From: Diplocarpon mali
Taxonomy: Eukaryota > Ascomycota > Leotiomycetes > Helotiales > Drepanopezizaceae
Length of the DNA: 64,000 bases
NCBI GenBank assembly: GCA_024741835.1
Contig: JAENRP010000176.1
Coordinates: 1-64,000 of the forward strand
Reading direction: 5' to 3'
Part shown: in pieces, positions 34,430 to 47,480 of the stretch
Position numbering within the stretch: position 1 is the stretch's first letter
Layout of the letters: each line of letters starts with the position of its first letter
Notes under the pieces: model-generated
What the model was told of the DNA's origin: nothing
Databases searched by the model: none
The model's input: only the letters and a program-made list of their open reading frames with translations
Program-made: the position numbers and the translations under genes

Positions 34430-37400
34430 AAATTATGTGCCATGGAAAGCATACAGCACCGAATGGAGACAAAGTAACGAGTTCAAAAACGAGAGCACGT
34501 GTGGTGTGTACTGACCGCTACTCCGCCAACAGTATGGTGGCTTGTTATGTCGAAATGTCTGTGGCTATCTGCGGTCTAGCCCACTGCTGAAGCCCAGAAC
34601 GCCAGTTTTATATCTAGATATCCGCCCATCTACCCCCAAGCATCATGTGATCGGTCCCGAGGCGGGATGTGGATGTGTAGTATGGATATGCTTGCTAAGT
34701 AACGCAAACAAGTCTGAGATCGATAACATAATTTCGGGAGGCGACAGATGGACAACGCAAGAATCGCAATCTGCCCTTAGTCTTGTTTCTGCCATGGATC
34801 CCAGAGATGTCGGTGCCGTATTGGTAATCCACGGCGGCATGTAAACCTCGGCTCCGGGTTGTGGCGTTATTAGAATCCGAAAATTGGATTTCTGGGGGCC
34901 CAACAACTACTTGAGCGAGTAAGAAGGGTAAGGAGTTCGCTCGTATGTGACGCTTCAGTCCATCACCAGCAACTGCCTTGTTCTTTCGACTTGAATCCTA
35001 GCTCTGAATCAGGAACTCTGGAATCGAGGAGATGGCGGCAGTCATTAAGAGGGTCTCTATGACGAAGAATCGGGAAGGAAGATTGCAATCTCTTCAATCG
35101 ACCAGCATCTCGCCACGGAAGATAGGGAGCCGGGGATGGAGTGTGCTCAAATCCAAATGTTACACAACACCTATTCGGATCTTTTTAGTCCCATCTCCGT
35201 CTTTTGTTACTTCTCTGCGTTTCCATACAAGCTCAGTATTCACTCCAAACGCACCACATCCTATCATTTTCTGCATTTGGACTCCTGCTTTCCCAAGGTC
35301 TGACAGAAGCAATGTCCTTGCATGCATGAACTCCCCTCTTACTCTCCCCTAAGCCTACTTGTTACGCCCCGCTACATCCGCTCATACGGCCCATTTCTCT
35401 CCTTTACTTCTCGCATTCTTCATTACCGAGGCGAAGCTGGTCTTCGAGACTCAAGTACCGTAAAGTACTGGGGCTCTGGGTAGTGAGATTTTAGATGACT
35501 AGCTCTCCTTTTCAGGCGTGCTATGCATTTTCATCACCTGATGTATCCATTCGCTCTGTCTGCTTGTCCTCGCGCCTGGGAATTAGGACTGATAAGAGCT
35601 GAACAATGAACCGCACTGGACGCCGTGCACTAAACTGCATTTCTTACCCTGCGTTGACTTTTAATCTTCTGACGTTAACCTCTAGTGGCTTCTAGATTCC
35701 GTTTTTCCTTGTCTACGGACTTGGTTCGGACCCACGGATGGAATAACGAGAGGATATGTCGTCAGTTTTACCGTCATCAAGCATTTTCCAGACAGCTAAA
35801 CGCTACCGCTTCATCCGGCATGTCAGCGGAAGGTTATCTCGCTTGAGCGTCAGCATGTTTGGTGATTTTGACTGGCTGGTCGTCGATGCGGCATATCCAT
35901 GTGTACGGGAGTTCACTCCTGCGCCGCGACCCGCATACCCGGAGGATCGCCTTTTTGGTACTAGCGAGAGTGAGTCATGACTTCGCCTCTAACTCCGGTT
36001 TCAAGAATCGGTTTAATTGGTGAAAGATCGGGATTTGCATGTGGTATTGGGAGCGGGAGCTTGCTTTAGAGCTTGGATGGGGTTCCGCGTGGAGAACGAG
36101 ATTAGAGTTCGTCAGCCCAAGCCTTTGAATGTAGGTACGCGTTTTTTGACTTCTTCTGGGACGAGGTTCAGCGAGGAGGGTTGAGTGAGGCGGAAGTCGA
36201 TGTGGTTTGGGCAGCTGATATGTCTGTATCATGCAAATTGGTCATCTGATCTTGGGTATAAGGTTTCAGGGTGGACAAATTCCTTTTTTCGACGCTGGTC
36301 TTGGTAAGTGAGAGCTGGGAGTAAAAGCTCGTGGACTTGACATACACTTGCTGATTTTTTTCCATGGCAGGTGATTGGTACTCGACACAACAAAGACTGC
36401 TTATCGGCCGCAACATTTGCGTTTTGATAGGCGTTCCATGCACAGCCGAGCAACTCGTTTGATAAAGCCTTTTGGTGCTTACTTTGGTTGGTTTAAGCCA
36501 AAAAGAGGGTGGTCAGCTCAGCACCTCCCTTTTCAGACTAGGGCTGGTTTGGAAGACCGATTTGATAGTACTCAAGGAGTTACTAGATAAGCTTCTCAGT
36601 CCAGCTCATAGTAAGTCATATAATGGCTAATTCCGATGGAGGCTATATTTGCAAGTAAGAAATATACAGAGTAATGAATATTCAGGGTCACACACCACAA
36701 CACGAGGCAAAGTCGGCGCCGTGCCTCGGAGGTTGGTCTCTCATCTACACCCAAGAGCGGAAGACTTCTATTTGTCAAAAGATAGTGCGATCCACTGATG
36801 GACTGGTCGAGCTTTGCGAATGATCTAACTTAAGTTTTGGAGCTGCCAGTCGATTACAATCGCTGGCCCGGTTGCATTGCTAGTAGCCTCTAGGGGCCAA
36901 AAGCAAAAAAAGATATGGCTTAAGTGATTCTGCGCTAGCAAATGGAATTTGCATGTGTGTTTGAGACGGAAATGTAGGATGCTGGACCAAGAAGTCGGTT
37001 ATTCAACACGAAATGCAAAAATATCAATATTACCCGAGATGAGGGGATGTTTGGATATTGGAGGGGCTATCATGATTCTCCCGGATCGTGGATCCAAAGG
37101 TTGCCTGATTTTGCCGCCCCTGCATACACGAAGATGGAGGATTTGCTTACGGTGTGCAGACAATCAACTCTAACAGTTTTGAGCGAGCTATGAATCTTGT
37201 GGGCACAGCATCAGGCCGGGTCTGAACGACTCGTGCACCACATGCTGCAGATGTCAGGAAGCTGCCTGAGACTAGACCAGCGCTAGCAGCGCCACTCATC
37301 CACTGACGAGTCGAGCATTGCTTTTTCGACCGCCAAGCATGGTGGCAAAGCCATAGCATAACATGGAGATATGATCAAGCCCCGCGATGTGTTGCAGATC

Positions 37401-38692
37401 GATCGGGGCGGAGATTTACGAAGGCCGATCTCGTCGTGGAACGGAGAGGTGGCGATTTGGTGCTACCGACTGTGTCGAATAACGAAAGGCCTGGATTTGG
37501 CGTGGCACTCAAATATAGCCGTGGCAGCTTGGTGAGGCTGGTGAAAAGAGAGACATGGCTTGGTCGTAGTGAGTCGCTGTGTACACACACTGGCTGAAGC
37601 TTGCAGAGAGCAGCTTTTCAAGCTTTCAGACTGTGCTTGGATCGTGTTGCATGGCAAGCTGCATCGTTCGTAGCTACGCTCCTGTGCCTTACTCTGGGCC
37701 TCAACAGCCGTCTATTGGACCAGTTGCAAACGAATCAAGGGTCGGTCTGCTGCTGTCCAGATTCATTCGTCTGTCCGACACTGGGTATGGATGCGGTACA
37801 AGCACCTTGAGTGGGATACCGAGGAGAAAGTGTGCATCGGAGCTATTCACGGAGAACTGGGAAGTCGAGGTTATTGGGTTTTGTCTCGCTTGCGGGAAAT
37901 CCCGGCTTAGCGACAAGAAAGGTATACTCCCTTTTTCCCGTGGGCTGCAAATGTGGGCATATCATTATTACACGGACTATGACCAACCGGAAACTCACCA
38001 AGCCCCAGAAGCCCAAGGTCCACGTTTGGAGCCCACTAGAGAGAGAGAGAGAGAGAGTGGAGATGCTTAGTAGTCAGCACAGGGAATGTTAGAAGGCCAG
38101 ATTGCGTGTATTCGGGGTAAGATGCTTTTGATTGCTGAGCATAAAGCCATGTAGGTTTGCAAACAGGTACAGGTAGGCAGTGCCAAGATTGTTGGTACAA
38201 TTCGTAACAAGAAAGCAAGACCAGGCGAGGCGATGTCGGGCTTTGACACGGCTTTTGATTCAAAGTGGGTATACTGAGTCGGAGGTAAAGATGACCCCGG
38301 TGGAGTGCCCTTGTACGCCAGCGCAAATGCATATGTAAACGCCCGAGGCCATGGCTGACGGACACTCCAGTATTTTGACATCTGGAGACTGAGCATCTCG
38401 AGCATGGGCAGCAGAGAGACCCCGACGACAAGGGCTGCTCTTTATGTCTGTTCTGCGGACCAGACCAGGCCCCTGGTTGAAAGTCAATCAATCAACTGCA
38501 CGAACTGCAACTGCGTTGTTGCAGCCTCACACTTCCAGAGTTTGTATCAATTTGGCGTTCTCGAGACGATACATGGTAGCGGCATGCCGTGATCCCGAAA
38601 CTCAGATTGCGGCGCTCTTGTTTGCTGGCCACCTCTGCCCAGCGGAGCAGACTTCCTGACGGCCCTGCTGGCCAGGCATGGTTCCTGGGAGA

Positions 38693-38710
38693 TACAGTAC
38701 AGTACAGTAC
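38693..38710. repeat. TACAG-type short tandem repeat
   Basis: TACAG is repeated with a 5-bp period and followed at 38735-38748 by TTACAGTACTGTAC, which contains the 10-bp palindrome GTACAGTACT-like core. Together they give several overlapping GTAC/TACAGTA half sites. Confidence 0.6.
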
Positions 38711-41498
38711 ATATGCAAATGCAGGCAAGCGACGTTACAGTACTGTACACAGTCCGAATTACAGAGTATGATCAGGGAATGAATGCCATGTCTCCCGAGT
38801 ACTACATACAGTAAGATGAATCACGTTTTTACCATGGTGCAGTACCCACGAGAAGGAGTAGTTTGCCCGACATGGGACCTGCTGCTGTCTCAGCCCTTGT
38901 TGCTCTTCTCAGAGGGCCCGTCAGACTCATTTCCCTTCCCCCACCCCCTTCACGTTGTGAGGAACATTACCTTCTGTTGGCCATTGCTGCAGATTTCCGG
39001 TCTGGTTGCTGTCATATCCGAGAGAAGCAGAGCCGAGCGGCTCGGTGAGTCGGTCCACCGTCGGAACCGATAAGCGCTGGTGATGCCTATGCCCGCGAAA
39101 CTCTGCGTCTCAATCCCGCGAGATGAGGATGACCACTCTCTTCTTCGGCCGGTTAGATCGGATACCACACCCCATCGTTAGCGAAACTCTTCTAAAGAGG
39201 CGTGCCCCAATTGGGAAGGCTTGCGAGAAAGTCTAAAGACCGGATCTTGCGGATCTGGAGTGGCCGACTGTCGTCAACCAGGATCAATCCTGGCGAGGAT
39301 TGAGTTCAAGGGTGCGGCTTCAAATGAGACTGCAGATCAGAGAGCACTGTGGAGGGCGCTGTGGAGAAAGTTTCGAGCCCGAGTCGCACTAAATCTCGAG
39401 CTTCAGCGGGCCTCGCGTCTTCCTAGCGATCCGCTGTCGGGCCAAGCCCAGAGCTTGACAGGCTTAAAAAACACCCTGACGTCTTCCGGCAGACGCTGGT
39501 CAGGATCGACAAGTGCCTGAAGAGACGGGAGAACTACGAGTTGACCTGGGGAGATCACAGCATTGGCTGCTGGGTCAGGGAGAGATGTGCTGTGTGTTTC
39601 TGTTCCTCCCCACATATGCTGTCATTGGGGACGTGGCACTTCGTGGCTTGCCTGGACGTCTCCGTCCAGTCTTCGTGGATCGACAGCATTTGGCGCGTTC
39701 CATGCCAGGAGGGTGAGGATTGATGTTTCGCAGGAGACATCGGGGGGTACTGGAGTCAACACCATGTTTCGACATCTCATCAACCGCCCTCGCTTAGCAA
39801 ACTCGCCTAGCACATCTCACGGCGCAGATCCAGGGTCTCAACTCACTGATCTGCGTATGAGATGACACTGCCCGGCCAGAATGGCAGTGGGAATCGCAGC
39901 GCCGTGCGTCGTCGTCCGAGGGCTGGACCTGCCTGGGGGCCGGGAATTATTGCTCGCTGGGCCACGATACATCACGAAGGTTTGACGGCAAGATATGCAC
40001 CGGTCCTAAACGTGATAAACAGTGGATGATAATCTCCAGGCGTTCTCAGCTTCAGCTTCAGCTCCAGGGATCCGGCTCGACGCTATTCGGGTGATCGTCA
40101 GTGGGTCGGGTCTCTGGCCTCTCTCGTCTCTGCTGCCCTCTTTCGGTCCATGTGCCGGCGATACCCTCGTTCTCCTGAGCCAGCGACCCGCCAACCTCCA
40201 TCGCGAGGGAGCAAGGGGTGCGGCTCCAAATATACGCCGGTCCCCGTACTCTGCCGGAGAGGTACGTATTATGTGCTTCGCTATGTTCTGTGGACGACTA
40301 AGGTAGGTCATGGAGAATTAGACTTTATGGGTTGCGGGCCACCGATGCACGAATTATGGAGCCGCCGCGCACAAAGGAGCGAGCTGCTTTCGCCCGCCGG
40401 AGGGGAAGGGCCTGTCGGCGTGAATGAGGGGCCCTTGGTGAGATTCTTCCATGATTTGAGCCTCAAGGATTGTGGAGGACGATGGACGACGGAGGGACGA
40501 AGCGGCAGCCCGAACGGTGATGCTGTGCGCCAGGGGAGGGGATTGCCGTGTCGACCTCGCCATGGTTGAAATTGGATGGGGAGGCAACAAGTCACGGTCG
40601 CGTCGGGAGAGATCGTGACTCGGCCGTTTGGCCGGATTGATGCGCCGGGAAGATCGCAAACGGGGGAGGGGGGTCGGGGGGGTCGGCATGGTTCTCCCCC
40701 GTCGCCTCTCCCTGTGAAGGGTGGTGGTGATGATGGTGTGATGCGATACGATCCTGTCTGATGTCTGGAGGGACCGCAGCAGTATCGAGCTGCTTCTACG
40801 CGTGCACCAGTCCGCGCTGATACTCTACAGACCTTCCGCACCAGGAACCCTTGTGTAGTATTCTCAGTACATCACAGTCCAAGTGGCTGGACTCTCGTAG
40901 AGGTCCGCAAGACAGCCGGCGATCAAGAGTACCCCACCGTCCCCAGCGTCGGCGGCGGGAAAGCTGGCCGGCGCTTCCAGAAGTCAGCCATGTCGCCGTC
41001 GGCCCGCTCTTTTGCGGAGGGTCCAGCCAGGAGTCGTTTACGAAGTGCAGTACAGTGCAGTATTTTGAACCGCACCTCAAGCACGCTTTTCGAAGCATCT
41101 CCCGCCTTTCGATCCCGCAATCCACCTCTTGTCAAACTCTAAATCATACAGAGGAGCGGGGAGGGGAGACAGCGGCTTGCACTGGACTGTGCCGTACGGT
41201 AGAGCCGGTAGGGGACAGTGTGGATAAGTCCCGTACTCGTCGACGAGATCAAGACGCAGCACGGTCAGGCGGGGGAAGGGGGAGAGTCTGGGGAGAGTCT
41301 TGGGCAGAGCTCACTTGCAAGACGGATGACACAGAAGAGTTGCGTCGGAGTGTCCAACCCAAGGGAACCTGTCTACGATGCCGCAGGGCGACTGGTCATA
41401 TTCCTCCCTTACTAATGGAAAGTCCTGTATGACTTTGGTACGTGGTATATGCCAAACGAGCCATGCCTAGAGCGGCCAAGGGGCGGCAGGCATATCGC

Positions 41499-41629
41499 CA
41501 ACATCCACAACCACATCCACAACCACATCCACAACCACATCCAACCTTGTCGCATCCACATCCGCATCCACATCCACATCCACATCCACATTCAACCTTG
41601 TCGCATCCACATCCAACCCTGTCACATCA
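41499..41629. repeat. CCACAT/CCACAA hexamer minisatellite
   Basis: Degenerate tandem hexamers CCACAA and CCACAT are interrupted three times by a longer block containing AACCTTGTCGCATCC. In two frames this reads as His-Pro or His-Ile repeats, which creates long but spurious open frames. Confidence 0.85.
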
Positions 41630-42006
41630 GCCCAGACAAACCACGCCGACTCAAACTCTATTTCGGCGTCAGAGGATGGTGGCGATTGACCTCAAGCTCG
41701 AGCCACGACTCAGGGAGCGTGCGATGGGAGGCCAGACGGCTGCGAGAGCCAGACTGGGTGGCCAAGGAAGACATACTGCGTCACGGACTCAAGCCATACT
41801 ATGCCCTGCCATGCCATACCCCATGCTCCATGTCATGCCCCATGTCGCTCTACTCGACTATGTTATCGTCCTACTCTCCGTGCGTACTGACTGTACTGAC
41901 TGTACTTTATCTCTGCAGCGTCCCCTGGTCGGCTGGGCCACCTGCACCATCGTACTCTCGGAGACACAACCACCACCAGCACCACCAGGAAAGAAGCCAG
42001 CGCAAG

Positions 42007-42114
42007 AGGGAGAGGAAGAGAGAGGGAGAGGGACAGACAGACAGACAGACAGACAGAGACAGAGACAGAGACAGAGGGAGAGACAGAGACAGAGACAGAG
42101 ACAGAGAGAGAGAG
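42007..42114. repeat. Purine-rich ACAG / ACAGAG microsatellite
   Basis: An ACAG tetramer run (about 42032-42056) grades into ACAGAG hexamers and then GA dinucleotides. It lies about 580 bp upstream of the Zn2Cys6 start codon. Confidence 0.9.
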
Positions 42115-42696
42115 CACATCCTACCGAGTACGAGGACGGAACTGCAAAGGTGCGGTGGGCCATTTGCCGGGGCCATCGCTGGATCCAAAGTCTAGAGAAG
42201 TGTGACCGTCCTGGACAGTAAGCTTTCCTGCTTTGCTCGCCGGTCGGTCCTCGTTCTATCGCTGCCCTGCCTGTTGGCCGCTCTGCTGTCGAACTCTCCA
42301 TCCTCAGCCTCCCCCTGCCCCTCTGCTGCTCCCATTATTTACAGTGTACAGTACTCCTCAAACAAGTCAAATCCCCGAATCCGTGCGAGGCCTGCCCTGT
42401 CGCTGTGCACGTCCTCGCCCACACCCGCAATCCGCCCCCTGGCTGATGCTGAATCATTGCTGGGGCCCTGGTATGCAAGCCCAAGCGAACTGAACCCCTC
42501 GGAGGACGAATCCAACGAGTTGCTCCGCTCAGAGCGAGTAAGCGTGCCCTGCTATCCGTGGAAAGTATATTACTATCGTGAGCGACTCCTCCTTTCTCAT
42601 TCCTTCGCTTTCCCACCCTTTGCCTGCCTCTGTCGCCCGCCTGGTCGTTGCCCTCTTGCGAACGTTCACTGCCTTCCATGACCGCCGGGTTCTAAG

Positions 42697-44804
42697 ATGG
42701 AGCAGTACGGTGTGCTGGTAGCACAGAAGAACACCTCCCCATTCAGCATTCCCACCCCGACGTCAGAGGAGGACATCGAGGAGGTCTCTCGCCAGCCGCT
42801 GCGCAAGCCCGCGTCACCCAGCAGCCGCCGCCGGTTTGAGCGGGCTCCTCGGCGACGACGGCACCTCGAGACAGACCACGCAGGGACCTGTCAGATGTTC
42901 GAGATATCTGCGTCTTCACTCGATTCGAGGAGGAGCATGGACGGGTCCGACACCTCGTGTGCGTCGGCATTGACCATGGCCACTTCGGCGGGGTCCTCCT
43001 CGACGGACCCGTGGAGCTCGTCGGGTTTCGTCGAGGAGGACGACGGCGCGGACTTCAACTGGGACGAGGAGGATGGCACGCTCTTGGTCCCGAAGCTGGA
43101 GCCAATGGAAGACGACGGGGTGGAGATGGACATGACAGACTTTGAGCCCATGCCGACCATGAAGGAGAACACCCATGCGGCGGAATCCCCGACGCGCATG
43201 TCGACGCCGACACTCATCAAGAGGCCTCGCGGTCGCCCGCGGAAACACCCCAAGCCCACGCCCGAGTCCCTGTCCAAGGTGGCCAAGGGGCGGTCGAAAA
43301 CCGGCTGTATAACCTGCAGGAAACGGAAGAAGAAGTGTGACGAGACGAAGCCTGGCTGTGAGTCGGGCGTCTGCCGCCTCTGGCCTGATGCTGACGTGCC
43401 CCAGGCCTCAACTGCGAGAAGAACTCGGTCAAGTGTGAGGGGTATCCCGAGAAGACGATATGGAAGAGCGGCAAGGAGAAAGCGGCTGAAGGTAGGGTTG
43501 CCTCGCAAAATCGCCAGCAGGGATTCGGTGAACTGATCATGGCAACAGCCCGTCAACGCCGGGCTGGGAGCATCGCGCTCTCGACCGTACAACTGCCGTA
43601 CCTCATCAACGGCGTCGAGACGGAAGGCGACCGGATCTTCCTCAAGCACTACATCTCACGTCTCAGCATCATCTTCACGCTGGAGGCTGAGCACGACAGC
43701 GCCTTCCGAAACATCCTGCTGCCCATGGCCCAGCAAAACTCGGGTCTGATGCATTCGATACTGGCTCTCTCGAGTAAGCATATTGACTACGGCTCGGCGT
43801 ATGGTCGGCAGCTGCTCGCCGAGCACCCCACACTCGACGTCGAGACCCTGGAGAAGCGTTCGCAGTTCCACCAAGAAGCAGCGATGAGAGAGCTGCTGGG
43901 CCAGCACGAAGATTCCCAGCTGGCCGCCAAACCCAAGGCTCCCTCCACGGCGTTGTACGCCCAGATGATCTGCCTCGTGCTCCAGACGCTCTCGGAGACC
44001 AACCCCAACGGCCAGCATCGCATCCATCTCCAACACTACCAGAGACTCACACAGGAGAACCCCCCGGAGCAGGGCGAGAGCATGAAGTTCATCCACGAGT
44101 TCTTCCAGTACCACATCCACGCTGATCAGCTGATCCACTACCCGGAAGGCTCCGCGCACCAGATCTCCTTTACTGACAACTGGAATCTGCCCTCCACCGT
44201 CCTGCAGCCGTCGGCGGTCCGCATGCTCGGCGTCTTCGACGGCCTGTTCCTCTACATGTCCAAGATCACCAACATCCGCAACAACATCCGCCACAACCTG
44301 GAGCACGGCATCGACCCCGTCGTCGACTACGCCAACCTCCACGCCGCCGCCGAGATCGACGCCGGCATCCGCGAGTGGGTGCCCGCCTGGCCCGACGGGG
44401 ACTCGCGCGACACCGCTGGCTACCTGTACCGACAGATGATGTGGATCTACCTCTGGCGCTCCGTCTTCCCGCCCCAGACTACCAAGTGGAAACTGGACGA
44501 GCGCATCACCGCCGCCGTGAACCAGGGCATCGAGCTCCTGTCTCGCATCGGGCCCCGGGACCCCAGCCAGACACTGCTCCTCGCCCCAGCGTTCGTGATC
44601 GGCTGCGCGTGTTTCGAGGAGGCGCAGCGGGAACCGATCCGCCAGGCGATCCGGACCGTCAAGAGTTACATGGAGTACCGCAACACCGACACCGCGCTCA
44701 AGGTCCTCGAGGAGGTGTGGCGGCTCATGGACAAGCGCGACGAGCGGAGTTGGGACTGGCAGGCTATCGCCAAGAGCATGGATATGGACTTCCTCGCGAC
44801 GTGA
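42697..44804 (+). CDS. AT-hook + Zn2Cys6 fungal transcription factor
   Basis: Three exons (42697-43357, 43405-43491, 43549-44804) give 667 residues. Both introns (47 and 57 bp) follow GTGAGT/GTAGGG...CAG and preserve frame. Splicing the first one completes the binuclear cluster: cysteines at 204, 207, 214, 221, 224 and 231 (C-x2-C-x6-C-x6-C-x2-C-x6-C; CITCRKRKKKC ... CLNCEKNSVKC). A canonical AT-hook, KRPRGRPRKHPKP, lies at 175-187, just ahead of it. The N-terminus is acidic (EEDDGADFNWDEEDG near 113-127), a possible activation segment. The C-terminal 420 residues form a helical regulatory domain of the Fungal_trans_2 type (HYISRLSIIFTLEAEHDSAF; GLMHSILALSSKHID). It acts in the nucleus; targets are unknown. 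Its neighbours, including an ABC transporter 6.4 kb away, do not prove what it controls. Confidence 0.88.
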
Positions 44805-44854
44805 AGCCAGCGCGACGTGTCGTGGGTGGCGTCTTGGGTCTACGTGTGATGAGN

Positions 44855-44970
44855 NNNNNNNNNNNNNNNNNNNNNNNNNNNNNNNNNNNNNNNNNNNNNN
44901 NNNNNNNNNNNNNNNNNNNNNNNNNNNNNNNNNNNNNNNNNNNNNNNNNNNNNNNNNNNNNNNNNNNNNN
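44855..44970. other. Assembly gap (116 N)
   Basis: A run of N lies about 50 bp after the stop codon of the Zn2Cys6 gene, in GC-rich, C-run-flanked sequence (CCCCCC at 44971). The true length is unknown. Confidence 1.
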
Positions 44971-46135
44971 CCCCCCTTCAATGCGCGTTGGATCCGGAGT
45001 TGAGGCGACGGCTGGCTGCACGACGATACGATACCCTCACGGCCCCCACTCTCGTCTCTGACATGCTCCCGGCCAGGCTGGAGAGAGGACTTGCAGGCAG
45101 TCTTCCCCTGCCCTCGACATTCATCTGTTTGCTGCCTACTGGCAAGCTCTTCCTCTCTCCCACTCATATAGGGCGGCTATTTCTCGCCTCTCTCGGCGCG
45201 CCTGTGTCTATAGTTCTGCGTCTATTTCCTTTCTTGGGTATCGGGGCCAGGTCAAAAACGAACGGTAAAGGATCGGATCGGATGGGTTGGGCGGTGGGCG
45301 GGTGGGGTGGCATTTTGATCTAAAGAGTCCTGTTTGTTTCATTCTCCCTCTCGATCCCTCCTTGGTCCCTGTACGTGTCTCTCTTCGTGTTTGTATTCGG
45401 TTACGAGGGGATGGGATCTGTATTTATGGATTATCGGGCAATCTTTTTCTGCCGACGGGTGTTGGGTGGCTGCTTCCCCAGCGAAAGGGGCGGGTGGAGT
45501 TTTCGCGCCGTGGAAGAGTGACGAGGAGAGGGCGCCGCTTAGTTTCGTTTAATGTTTTCTTGCTCGTGGGATTCTGGACGCTGCATGCTTGGCGCTTGGA
45601 TGTGGACTATGGGAATGAATTGGGTTCGGGTTGGGTTCTGACGCGACGGCGGCATCCCGGGAGGGAGGGGGGCTGGAGAAGTAGACAAGGAAAAGATCAC
45701 GAGAGCTGTGTACCTCCCGATGCGGCAATGTCCCTGTGGCTATGGTTGTGATTTTCATCGAGATGGTGATTGCGATTGTGATCTTTGCCCCCCCCCCTTC
45801 TCTCCTGGTTTGATTCACATCCCAAGCCTGTGTCCTGTCCCAGAGAGCGAAAGCGACAGCGAGGCAGAGAGACAGAGGGCCAACAATCCTGGTACGCACC
45901 CGCGCCTCTCTTCTGCACTCTCTGTGCCCTACTGTGTTGTGTTTTCCTCTTCCTTGGTTTCCCCTCCCTCGAGACGGTCTCCCCGCACACGGGCAGCCCC
46001 GCCCCTCCCGCTCCTGCTCTGCACGGGTCGGTGGGAGGGGGAGGGCCGGCAGCAGCATCTCGTATCGTAGAGTGTGATGTCGTGTATGATGTTTGATGTC
46101 CTGTCTGTTGTCGCGGAGCGTGGCGTGGCATGGAA

Positions 46136-46281
46136 AGGTAAGGCAAGGCATGGCATGGCATGGCAAGGCAAAGCATGGCATGGCAAAGCATGGCATGGCA
46201 AAGCATGGCATGGCAAGGTAAGGCAAGGCAAGGCAAGGCAAGGCAAGGCAAGGCAAGGCAAAGCATGGCATGGCAAGGCAT
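46136..46281. repeat. GGCAW-type pentamer/decamer minisatellite
   Basis: About 146 bp of GGCAT, GGCAA and AGCAT pentamers in higher-order blocks (GGCATGGCAAAGCAT repeated, then a pure GGCAA run). All three frames lack stops, so it translates as MPCHALPC-like or GMAWQGKAWHG-like repeats, which are not taken as protein. Confidence 0.92.
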
Positions 46282-46745
46282 AGATAATATACAGCTTAAA
46301 TAATAGATTGTAATATTACATGGTGATATGTATTAGAGCCTTTCGAGCTTAGTGTAGTAGAGCATAGTATATAGAGCATAGTATATAGAGCATAGTAGAG
46401 CATAGTAGAGCATAGTATATAGAGCATAGCATATAGAGCATAGCACATATAGCATATATTAAATACAGCTTGATTAGCGTATTGTAATATTATATGTTGA
46501 GATGTTATGAAGCCTTTGGAGTATGTTCTAGCGTAGTAGAGCACAGCATAGCATAGCATAGCTTAGCATAGATAATATACAGCTTAACTGATACGTTATA
46601 ATATGATATATTAAGATATTAAAATGCTTCTAAAGGATGGTATAGCTTAGCATGGATAGCATGTAGATTAGCTAATATACTACGGTGTTATTTACTAAGA
46701 TATATAAAGCCTCTAGAGCCCAGAGCCTCTAGAGCACAGCCATCC
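46282..46745. repeat. AT-rich island of four diverged direct repeats
   Basis: Within GC-rich sequence, a unit that starts ATACAGCTTAA and continues with TTGTAATATTA, GATAT, GCCTTT.GAG and then GCATAGTATATAGA-type pentamers recurs at about 46290, 46463 and 46577, with a shorter fourth version from about 46670. The boundaries are sharp, and it follows the pentamer array directly, sharing the GCATA word. Copies differ mainly by C/T and G/A changes and by indels in the GCATA runs. Confidence 0.75.
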
Positions 46746-47130
46746 AGGCACAGCACACCCATCTCAAAGCGGGAGAGATCCCCGCCAGCTCCAGCAGCCT
46801 CTGCACCTCAGATGGAGATCGCGCCACACACGAGCGGGATCTGGACGCCGTCGGGAGTGGGCCGCGGACGCTGCCTCGTCGCACCTCGTGCTGGTGTGGT
46901 GTGGAGTCGTGCCTCGGTGGAGAGAGTGAGGGACGGGGGGACGTTGATTTCCTCTCAGTCGCATCTGGGGTGGGAGGGACTCCGAGGGGCACTGGGAGGG
47001 GTGAGCGAGCCTGGGATACGCACGGCGAGTGCTGAGAGGAGAGGGGGCTTCGTGTGTGTGCGCTGTAGAGGCGCGCGTGGGATGATGGCCACGGGTGGCG
47101 GTTCGAGAGGTCTGCGCAGAGAGGCATGTT

Positions 47131-47480
<350 letters not shown>

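Larger units (their letters stand above)
34430..42696. other. Long region without a recognisable gene, upstream of the Zn2Cys6 gene
   Basis: Over 8 kb with only short or low-complexity frames. A 74-codon ATG frame at 35756-35980 ends beside a GTGAGT donor-like site and could be an isolated exon, but it has no recognisable partner. Composition becomes GC-rich from about 38.6 kb. Simple repeats are (GA)n at 38037-38057, TACAG/GTAC repeats at 38693-38710, CCACAT hexamers at 41499-41629 and ACAG/ACAGAG repeats at 42007-42114. The last few kilobases may form the long promoter and 5' UTR of the regulator that starts at 42697. Confidence 0.45.

Noticed and set aside
35756..35980. 74-codon ATG frame (MSSVLPSSSIFQTAKRY...)
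   Set aside because: No family resemblance and no convincing downstream exon after the GTGAGT near its end; kept only as a remark in the intergenic entry.
41442..42221. 260-codon plus-strand frame with His-Pro repeats and a Gln/Arg-rich tail
   Set aside because: The repeats are the CCACAT and ACAGAG microsatellites read as protein; a second frame is equally open. No domain and no upstream signals.
43656..45167. 500-codon minus-strand open frame antisense to the Zn2Cys6 gene
   Set aside because: It spans the N gap, has no domain, and arises because GC-rich coding sequence is poor in stops on the opposite strand.
45549..46281. Long minus-strand frames rich in Met-Pro-Cys-His-Ala-Leu
   Set aside because: All three frames of the GGCAW array are open; the product is repetitive and without a domain.
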